Below are positions 33,101-38,585 of a stretch of 38,585 nt of DNA, piece after piece; position 1 is the stretch's first letter; the number at the start of each line of letters is the position of its first letter. A program made the position numbers and the translations under genes. Source of the stretch: JAMOBE01 sp039908285 (GTDB lineage: Bacteria > Pseudomonadota > Alphaproteobacteria > Rhodospirillales > Rhodospirillaceae); assembly GCA_039908285.1 (NCBI GenBank), contig JAMOBE010000028.1, forward strand, positions 1-38,585, given 5' to 3'. Below the pieces are notes generated by a model. That model was not told where the DNA came from and did not search any database. It saw nothing but the letters and a program-made list of their open reading frames with translations.

Positions 33101-33631
33101 CGCCTGGAGCCGATGCCCGGCGTCGATGAGGGCGGGCGGCTGTGGGTGCGCGGTCCCAACGTGATGCTGGGCTATTACCGGGTCGAGCGTCCCGGCGACC
33201 TGGAGCCGCCGGCCGACGGCTGGTACGACACGGGCGATATCGTCACCATCGATGACCTGGGGTACGTGCGCATCATCGGCCGCGCCAAGCGCTTCGCCAA
33301 GATCGCCGGCGAGATGGTGTCTCTCGGCAAGGTCGAGACCGAGCTGTCCGCCCTGTGGCCGGAGAACCAGCATGCGGTGGTCGCCGTCGCCGATGAGCGC
33401 AAGGGCGAGCAGCTCGTCCTGATCACCGACCGGGCCGACGCCAGGCGCGAGGCGGTGCTGACGCATTTCCGCGCCCAGGGGCTCGCGGAACTGCTGGCCC
33501 CCCGGACGGTGCTGACGGTGGACCGCATTCCTCTGCTGGGGACCGGCAAGACCGACTATGTGGCGGTCAAGGCCCTGGCCGAGGCCCGCGTCCGCCCCTC
33601 TCTCGCCGAGGTTCCTCCGGTGTCCGAATGA
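30191..33631 (+). CDS. Three-domain fusion: MFS transporter, acyltransferase, acyl-ACP/CoA synthetase (LplT-Aas like)
   Basis: 1146 residues, inner membrane. Residues about 1-430 form an LplT-like MFS domain with about 12 membrane segments (QFLGAANDNIFKNALVI at the start). A PlsC-type acyltransferase follows, with N-H-x4-D (NHVSFLD) around 462-468 and FPEGRIT. From about 640 an AMP-forming ligase runs to the end, with FTSGSEGTPKGVV near 801 and EGYGATETAP. In E. coli LplT imports lysophospholipid and Aas re-acylates it; here one polypeptide holds all three steps. The start ATG 30191 overlaps tetR by 8 bases, with GGAGAGG upstream. Confidence 0.93.
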   Translation: MRDGAFHLLARRRFLPLFIAQFLGAANDNIFKNALVILIIYRLGEQAGAAPQVLVTAAAGVFILPFFLFSATAGQLSDRYEKSGLMRRVKLAEVGIALLGAWALMTATVPGMLVVLFLFGLQATFFGPLKYAVLPEHLAESDLINGNALIEGGTFLAILLGTIAGGMLVLTEGGTATVSVLMVVFATGGYGASLFLPPAHAGNPAVAVPVNILRETFTVLGMIRKRREIFLSVLGISWFWLVGATYLAQFPAFAKDVLQADQHAVTLMLTVFSVGIGIGSVLCGRMLKGEISARHVPFAALGMTLFAFDLWLASSAGGAAAGTIADLNQFLARPGAWRILADLLGLAVCGGIYIVPLYAILQARSDEAVRARVIAANNIMNAAFMVLSALAGAAMLAAGLSVPQVFLVTAIANLGVAVYICGLLPDAVLKGLFVWLLRLFYRVEVRGLDHLAAAGERAVVVVNHVSFLDAILLAAFLPNKPTFAVNTFVARLWWIRPFLSVVEAYPLDPTNPMSTKGLIRAVQEGRTCVIFPEGRITVTGTLMKVYEGPGMIADRADAPVIPVRIDGAQYTPFSRLRGKVRQRWFPRITITVLPPRRFAVPAEVKGRARRQRIGVALYDVMSAMMFETSNRELTLFSALLDVRRVHGGGVVALEDINRTPLTGNRLIAGSLALGRMLAREAEPGEAIGLLLPNANATAVTFFAAQAFGRVPAMLNFSTGAANVLAACAAARVRTVVTSRRFIDQARLAPMVEALEARVRILYLEDIRAAMGVFDRLYGLLAQPFARLDRRRPDDPAVILFTSGSEGTPKGVVLSHANILANCAQLAARVAFTPADIVFNALPVFHSFGLTGGLLLPVLSGIRCFLYPSPLHYRIVPEMVYDTNATIMFGTDTFLAGYARVASAYDFYSVRYVFAGAEKVKDETRRVWMEKFGLRILEGYGATETAPVIAANTPMHFRAGTVGRVLPGIDYRLEPMPGVDEGGRLWVRGPNVMLGYYRVERPGDLEPPADGWYDTGDIVTIDDLGYVRIIGRAKRFAKIAGEMVSLGKVETELSALWPENQHAVVAVADERKGEQLVLITDRADARREAVLTHFRAQGLAELLAPRTVLTVDRIPLLGTGKTDYVAVKALAEARVRPSLAEVPPVSE

Positions 33632-33651
33632 TGGGGGAGGGGAGGGGATTC

Positions 33652-35449
33652 TCAGCGACAGGTAAATCCATACACGGCCAGGCCTTCGTTCAGGCGGCCG
33701 TAGCGGACGAGCTTTCGCAGCCTCAGTTTCCAGGAGTCGGTGACGATGACGGCGGCGAGGTGGTGCTTTTCGGCCAGTCCGCACCAGTCCTCGGGACTGC
33801 GGCTCTCCCACACCACCCGGGTCAGGCCCGGGATCAGGCCGGCGCGGCGGCGGGTTATCGGGGGCGGGTTGAAGAAATCCACGCCATACACGCCGGAGAG
33901 GACCTCGGCCAGCCTGGGGATGGCCCTGGGAACGTTGATGACGCCGTCGAGAGTCTGCGGGTCCAGCAACAGCGGTCTGTGAATGTGCAGCAGGGCCGTG
34001 GCATCGACGCTGTCCCCCAGCGCGATGACGCCATCGAGCCGGTCCACGAATGCCGCGAAGACGGCGTCATCTCCCTCGATAACGAGCGGATTGGGCAGGG
34101 TCGCGATGGTCCCGGCCGTGGCGATGGCAAGACCCACCAGCAGGGCCGGTGCCGGAATGGCACGGACCACGGAGGCACTGGCGGTCAGGGCGGCGGCGAC
34201 GCGATAGAGGTGGGCCGGGCGATCATCCAGACGACCGGCTAGACGACTGAGCAGCAGTCCTCCAATGACGGCGGCGGCGATGGCAACCCCGAGCAGATGC
34301 GGCCAGTACATCGCTTGCTCGTTGGTATTGGTGATGATGATGGCGAGGGGAATCGCCGTGAAAATGGCGAGTCCCAGCAGGGCGAGGGGATTGCGGCGCC
34401 GGGTGACGAGTATCCCGGCCAGAACCGGAAAGGCCACCGCCTCGGGCAGGTTGAGGAAGCGGCCTGGCATGGCCACCGTGACCAGGGTTGGAGACAGCTC
34501 CCGTCCGGCATGGAAGGCGGCATAGAGCAGGAAAGCCACCGTGCTGCCGACGAACAGGATCCGCACCATCGCCATCCCGGGATCGTCCGCCTCCCGCATC
34601 CGCACGCGGTTGGCCCACAGCCACCCGCCGAGAACCACGATCACCAGAATGATCTTGGTCAGGATCGGGCCAAAGCCGTTTCGATGCACGCCGGCATTGC
34701 GGTGATAGTCCCAGAGCGCGAGAAAGGTCTGGAGGTAGACGGGATCGGTTTCCTCTCCAGGCCGGGGCAGCTCGGCATGGGAAAACGCGAAGATCAGGGC
34801 GAGGATGGCGAGCAGGGCTCCGCCGGCGAACGGCGCTTCCCACCGCCGCCACTCGAGCCGCCGTCGCCACGGCAGCCACGCCAGACCAACCGTCCCGATC
34901 ATGAACCCCCCCCAGCACCGGATGGACGGCCGGCAGGATGCCGAGCACGAACGCCGCCCCTCCGATCCGACCCACCGCCACCAGCCCCAGCACGAACAGG
35001 GCCAGACCAAGGCCGAGCGGTCCCTGGGTCTGGGCATAGCCGAGGATGAACAATGCGTAGTCGGCGCCAACCATGTAGGCGCCGCTCCAGGTGGTAAACA
35101 CCCCGATGGCGACCGCCGCCACGGCCGAGCGGCAGACGCCGTAGGCGATCATGGCGAACGCCGACGCATACACGGCCCCCATCAGACAGGACAAAAGGGC
35201 GCCGACGGTGGTCTCGGCAACTCCCGCCTTCAGCAGGGCGGCCATGACCTCGAGGGGAAGGGTGGACACTCCGGCAAAGACGATGCCGACCGGATTGTCC
35301 CTCGGATACTCGACCAGCCCGGCCAGAAACCGGGCATAGGGGATCATGTCGGACCATACCGCCGAGATCCGCCCAAGAATGGCGCCGATCAGGGCGGAGA
35401 CCACCAGGACAAACACGCCTGGATCGATGGAGTGCTTCCGGTCCGTCAC
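33652..35449 (-). pseudogene. Polytopic membrane protein, frameshifted at a C8 run
   Basis: Two overlapping minus-strand frames make one protein. The N-terminal part starts at ATG 35449 (MTDRKHSIDPGVFVLVVSAL) and reads well up to LPAVHPVLGG. The continuation, FMIGTVGLAWLPWRRRL to the end at 33652, is in another frame. The switch falls at eight Cs (plus strand 34906-34913); seven would restore one frame of about 598 residues. The joined product has about 10-12 hydrophobic segments, a segment with NTNEQAMYWPHLLG, and a soluble C-terminal domain of about 180 residues (GDDAVFAAFVDRLDGVIALGD). I do not recognise a family. It is downstream of a sigma-54 activator gene. Real lesion, slippage switch and sequencing error cannot be separated here. 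Confidence 0.75.
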
Positions 35450-35526
35450 GGCAAGATCCAGAACAATCGGGTGAGGGAATAACGCGCTCGCCTAGCGATA
35501 GCTCATGTCCCGAGCCGGAGCAACCG

Positions 35527-36690
35527 TCATGACGGCGCCGCCGGACTTCCCCTGGCGATGATGCCGTACTTCTCGATCAGCCGGTACAGCGTCACCCGGG
35601 CGATGCCGAGGTGCTCGGCGGAGCGCTTGATGTTGCCCCGATGGAGGCCGAGGGCCTTGCGCACCAGAGCCTCCTCCACCTCCTGGCGGGCGAATTCCAG
35701 GGAGGCCTGGGCCTGGTTGGCCGAGGACGGGTCGGGCAGCCCGAGATCCTCCGGCCGGATGCAGTCCGCGTCGCCCATGACCACGGCGCGGCGCGCGGCG
35801 GCCATCAGCTCGCGGACGTTGCCGGGCCAGGCATAGCCATCGACGAGTTGTCGGGCTTCCACCCCAAGCCGCCGCGGTCGGCCGTCCATTTCGCGGCCGA
35901 AACGATCGAGGAAGGCCTCGGCCAGCAGTGCCGCATCGCCCTCGCGCGCCCGCAGGGGCGGCATCTCCAGGGTCAGCACATGCAGTCTATAGAACAGGTC
36001 CTGGCGAAACCGTCCCTCGGCCACCGCCCGGTGCAGCGGCACGTTGGTGGCGGCCACGACCCGGGCATGCACCGTGATCGGGTGGCTGCCGCCCACCGGA
36101 TCCACCGTATGCTCCTGCAGGAATCGCAGCAGGTGCGCCTGCATCTCCAGCGGCAGGTCGCCGATTTCATCCAGGAACAGGGTGCCGCCCTCGGCGAGCT
36201 GGATGCGCCCGACCCGGCGCTGGCTGGCCCCGGTGAAGGCTCCCCGCTCGTGCCCGAACAGTTCGGAGGCCACCAGGCTCGAGGGAATGGCGGCGCAGTT
36301 GATGGCGATGAACGGACCAGCCGCCTGCCCGGACTGGGCATGGATGGCGCTCGCCGCCAGTTCCTTGCCGGTTCCGCTCTCGCCGGTGATGAGCACCGGC
36401 GCGTCGCTGGCGGCGATTTTCCGGATGGCGTCCGTCACCCGCCGCATGGCCGGACTGCGGCCCACCAGATGCCCGTCCACCAGACGCCCGTCGCTTGCCG
36501 GGGCTGGCTGCGGTTGCGGCTGCGGCTGCGTGTGCGGATGGAGGCGGGCGGCGGCCCTGATCTGCTCCAGCAAACCCGGGTCATGCGAAGCACGCTCGAG
36601 GAGCAGCCTGGCCAGGCAATCCATACCCAGCGCGCCCAGCATTTCCTTCGTGACGGTGATGGCATCCGCCGGCGAGGCGTGAAGCGACAT
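35527..36690 (-). CDS. Sigma-54-dependent transcriptional activator (Fis-type HTH)
   Basis: 387 residues. The AAA+ core is complete: Walker A GESGTGKE at 103-110, GAFTGA at 150-155, FLDEIGD, and AWPGNVREL. The C-terminal Fis-type helix-turn-helix is NIKRSAEHLGIARVTLYRLIEKYGI. The N-terminal 75 residues are short, lack a receiver or GAF domain, and end in a linker with a Gln-Pro run, so how it is switched on is not evident; it may be constitutive or regulated by partner binding. Not a NifA. It precedes the frameshifted membrane gene by 77 bases on the same strand. Confidence 0.93.
   Translation of the reverse strand: MSLHASPADAITVTKEMLGALGMDCLARLLLERASHDPGLLEQIRAAARLHPHTQPQPQPQPAPASDGRLVDGHLVGRSPAMRRVTDAIRKIAASDAPVLITGESGTGKELAASAIHAQSGQAAGPFIAINCAAIPSSLVASELFGHERGAFTGASQRRVGRIQLAEGGTLFLDEIGDLPLEMQAHLLRFLQEHTVDPVGGSHPITVHARVVAATNVPLHRAVAEGRFRQDLFYRLHVLTLEMPPLRAREGDAALLAEAFLDRFGREMDGRPRRLGVEARQLVDGYAWPGNVRELMAAARRAVVMGDADCIRPEDLGLPDPSSANQAQASLEFARQEVEEALVRKALGLHRGNIKRSAEHLGIARVTLYRLIEKYGIIARGSPAAPS
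36506..36535 (-). repeat. GGCTGC-type hexamer repeat in the activator linker
   Basis: Five hexamers of the form GGCTGC (two diverged) encode the Gln-Pro dipeptide run between the N-terminal segment and the AAA+ domain. Frame-neutral unit. Confidence 0.8.
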
Positions 36691-37026
36691 GCATGGGACC
36701 CGATGATGAACAGGTTGGCAATGTTATACGCGCCTGAATTGTGATTGGCCACGGTGCAGACAGCCTAGTTCAGAGTGAGGCCAGCACGCGCGGGGAGTAC
36801 ACCGAAGCCGGCCGGTGGCGCCCCAAGATCATCGACGGGTCTCTCCTATCCTGGATTGGCCCGCCGGTTGGAGTACCACTACCCTCACTCCCCGTATTTT
36901 CGGGGGACATTACGAGGTATTGCGCAATTATTGGATGAATTTTCGCCGGTGCCTTCCATATCACTGACACCGGGGAACGGACCACGGTTTCCCATCAACG
37001 GGAGAGGATTGAACCCGGAGGACACC
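36691..37026. other. Intergenic region with hairpin and small palindrome
   Basis: 336 bases between divergent genes; no credible gene. It contains CCCCG-TATTTT-CGGGG (36891-36906), a compact hairpin, and the palindrome ATTGCGCAAT (36920-36929). Either could sit in the leader of the exported protein gene. A partial -24/-12 look-alike at 36857-36872 lacks the invariant GC. No firm promoter can be named. Confidence 0.5.
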
Positions 37027-38142
37027 ATGAGGTCATTTCGGCGGGTGGCAGCCTATGCTGCCGTCGGCGCCTCGCTTGGACTGCTCTCGACCGGCGTCGC
37101 CCGCGCGGCCGAGTTCAACCTGGGCGCTGACGATCCCATCCAGAGACTGAAGAACGAGATTGACCAGATCCGACTGGCCCAGACCCGGGCCAAAGGACCG
37201 GAGGCGGTGGGCGAGGCTCCGGCGCGGGAGAACTCGGTGCAGACAACGGCGGTAAGCGGAGTCCTGACCCGACCCGGCCGCCTGGTCATCGAGCCATCGA
37301 TCGAGTACCAGCATACGGACATCAACCGCTTCGTCGCCGGCGGCGTGGCGATTCTCGACACGGTCCTGATCGGCTCGTTCGAGGCGACCCGGGCCGATCG
37401 TGACTCGGTGACGGCCACCGTCGCCGCCCGGTACGGCGTCAACGACCGGATGGAGGTGGAGACCCGCGTTCCCTACGTCTACCGTCATGACTCGACAACC
37501 AATACCATCCTTGATAGCAGCACAACAACCGGCAGGAGAACAAGCTCCACGACGGCGCTGGGCGACGTCGAGTTCGCCGCCCGCTATCAGATCACATCGG
37601 GCCAGGGGGACTGGCCGTTCCTGATCGGCAATATCCGCGTCAAGACCCCGACGGGTCTTGGCCCCTACGACGTCAAGCGGGACGATCGCGGCGTCGAGAA
37701 GGAACTGGCGACCGGTTCGGGCTTCTGGGCCATCGAGCCCAGCATGACCGCCATCATCCCCGACGATCCGGTGGTGTTCTTCGCCAACGTGGGCTATCTC
37801 GTCAACCTGCCGAAGTCCATCGACAAGACCATCGGCGGCAGTCGCATCGGCGAGGTCCAACTTGGCAACGCCGTCCGGTTCGGCTTTGGCATCGGCATCG
37901 GACTCAACGAGAAGACGTCGCTGAGCATCGGTTATTCCCACGACTTCATCGCCAAGACCCGCAGCAAGATCGACGACCGCAACGTCTACTCCGAGGACCT
38001 GACGATCGGCACGCTGTCCTTCGGGATGAATCACCAGTTCAGCGACAAGCGCTCGATGGACGTGTCGATCGGCATCGGCGTCACCGAGGACTCCCCCAAT
38101 GTCCGCCTTACCGTCAAGTTCCCCTTTGGTATCGACCTGTGA
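37027..38142 (+). CDS. Exported outer-membrane-type protein
   Basis: 371 residues. Signal peptide at 1-25 with a cleavage-like VARA-AE. A helical, charged segment follows (about 30-60, DPIQRLKNEIDQIRLAQTRAKG), then a region of alternating short beta strands to the end (RLVIEPSIEYQHTD, VTATVAARYGVNDRMEVETRVPY, FGFGIGIGLNEKTSLSIGYSHDF) that closes with a strand ending in an aromatic-like terminus (VRLTVKFPFGIDL). This fits an outer-membrane beta-barrel of the MetA-pathway/transporter-like type, but I cannot assign a substrate. ATG 37027 has GGAGG upstream, fixing the signal peptide start; the longer open frame upstream is non-coding. Confidence 0.85.
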   Translation: MRSFRRVAAYAAVGASLGLLSTGVARAAEFNLGADDPIQRLKNEIDQIRLAQTRAKGPEAVGEAPARENSVQTTAVSGVLTRPGRLVIEPSIEYQHTDINRFVAGGVAILDTVLIGSFEATRADRDSVTATVAARYGVNDRMEVETRVPYVYRHDSTTNTILDSSTTTGRRTSSTTALGDVEFAARYQITSGQGDWPFLIGNIRVKTPTGLGPYDVKRDDRGVEKELATGSGFWAIEPSMTAIIPDDPVVFFANVGYLVNLPKSIDKTIGGSRIGEVQLGNAVRFGFGIGIGLNEKTSLSIGYSHDFIAKTRSKIDDRNVYSEDLTIGTLSFGMNHQFSDKRSMDVSIGIGVTEDSPNVRLTVKFPFGIDL

Positions 38143-38162
38143 GTTGATACCTGTGACTTGAC
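38135..38162 (+). repeat. 14-bp tandem duplication at the stop codon
   Basis: ACCTGTGAGTTGAT (38135-38148) is followed at once by ACCTGTGACTTGAC (38149-38162). The first copy contains the TGA stop of the exported protein gene. Confidence 0.75.
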
Positions 38163-38192
38163 ACCGGCGGGCCGAACCGACGTCTCATGGAT

Positions 38193-38223
38193 TTTCCGGA
38201 AAGTCTTTGGGCTTTCCGGAAAG
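38193..38223 (+). repeat. Two copies of TTTCCGGAAAG, 20 bases apart
   Basis: Copies at 38193-38203 and 38213-38223. Each has a self-complementary TTTCCGGAAA core, so the pair could form two small hairpins, one large one, or be a double binding site. Located 50 bases after the exported protein gene. The rest of 38143-38432 shows no gene. Confidence 0.7.
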
Positions 38224-38432
38224 CCATGTTCAGTCGCTTCATGCCGAAGGCATGGCCTCCCAAGAGACCATCCAAACGCGATCCGGGTCCGAGCAGGGCC
38301 GAGAAGCCTGGAAACCAGCCCCCGGCCGCGCCCGCGGACTCCTGCCGTCAGGGGATTGCCGCAACCGCCGGCGGCGTTTACCGTGAGCCCGCCGGGCGGA
38401 ATAGGCCACCCGGCGAGCCTGGAGGCATAACG

Positions 38433-38585
38433 ATGAGACAACCATCGTTTCTGCTGACGCTCATGGTATACCCTGTCTACGTCAAAACCCGGAAATCATC
38501 CCGGTTTATGATATGGAAGGTATCGGAGACGAAGTCCCTGATTCGTTCCCATTTTGACGGCAAGGTATCGCTGAAGAAGGCGCGG
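38433..38585 (+). CDS. Unrecognised protein, 3' partial at the window edge
   Basis: Fifty-one codons are open from ATG 38433 to the end of the window, with GGAGG (38421-38425) 7 bases upstream. The visible part is basic and hydrophobic at first (MRQPSFLLTLMVYPVYVKTR), with lower GC and more AT-ending codons than the neighbours, hinting at foreign origin. No family recognised. Confidence 0.45.
   Translation, partial: MRQPSFLLTLMVYPVYVKTRKSSRFMIWKVSETKSLIRSHFDGKVSLKKAR

Noticed and set aside
30155..33811. Minus-strand open frame of 1218 codons opposite the acyltransferase fusion
   Set aside because: Shadow frame: low-complexity His/Gln/Gly/Arg content, no motif, and it opposes a gene with three recognised domains.
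36857..36872. Possible sigma-54 promoter before the exported protein gene (TTGGCCC-N5-TTGG)
   Set aside because: The -12 element has GG where the GC is nearly invariant, and the -24 element also deviates; spacing alone is not enough.

Overview
The window is a high-GC chromosomal segment from a nitrogen-fixing alphaproteobacterium, most likely a Rhodospirillales relative of Magnetospirillum, Rhodospirillum or Azospirillum. That placement is inference from gene content: a draT-draG pair beside nifHDK, a NifA with the cysteine signature of oxygen-sensitive alphaproteobacterial NifA, and a nif-linked SIR2-like gene. No rRNA, tRNA, CRISPR array, insertion sequence or phage gene was seen.

Layout. 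(1) 1-6313: the end of a repeat-containing protein, then a compact operon of a type I secretion ABC transporter, its HlyD-like adaptor and a TPR/GT41 (O-GlcNAc-transferase-like) protein. (2) 6423-13123, minus strand: one long nif operon, nifE-nifN-nifX-DUF269-DUF683-fdxB-nifQ-iscA/hesB-nifV-nifW, which makes and matures FeMo-co. (3) 13526-18316, plus strand: nifA, then nifB-fdxN-nifZ-nifT and a SIR2-like gene. (4) 18374-20528, minus strand: draT-draG-2Fe-2S ferredoxin, the ADP-ribosylation switch of nitrogenase. (5) 20810-24821, plus strand: nifH-nifD-nifK. (6) 25043-29520: coaBC-dut-rrf2-cysK-moeB-dsrE, a housekeeping and sulfur/cofactor run. (7) 29599-33631: a TetR regulator and a giant MFS/acyltransferase/AMP-ligase fusion. 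(8) 33652-36690, minus strand: a frameshifted polytopic membrane protein downstream of a sigma-54 activator. (9) 37027-38585: an exported outer-membrane-type protein and the start of an unrecognised gene.

Regulation can be read from the DNA. Sigma-54 -24/-12 promoters with exact 12-bp GG-to-GC spacing precede nifE, nifB and nifH, and each has one or two upstream TGT-N10-ACA NifA sites. A weaker -24/-12 element faces draT, so the two nifH sites may serve both directions. nifA itself has a different, AT-rich and repeat-rich upstream region.

How the genes fit together: NifA drives nifHDK (structural proteins), nifENX/nifB/nifQ/nifV (cofactor), nifW/nifZ/nifT (maturation and protection) and ferredoxins (electron supply). 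DraT/DraG then switch NifH off and on using NAD. The most unusual item is the SIR2-like protein co-transcribed with nifB. It keeps the fold hallmarks and the His-Gly pair of the family, but its nucleotide-binding and catalytic Asn motifs are altered. nifS and nifU are not in this window.
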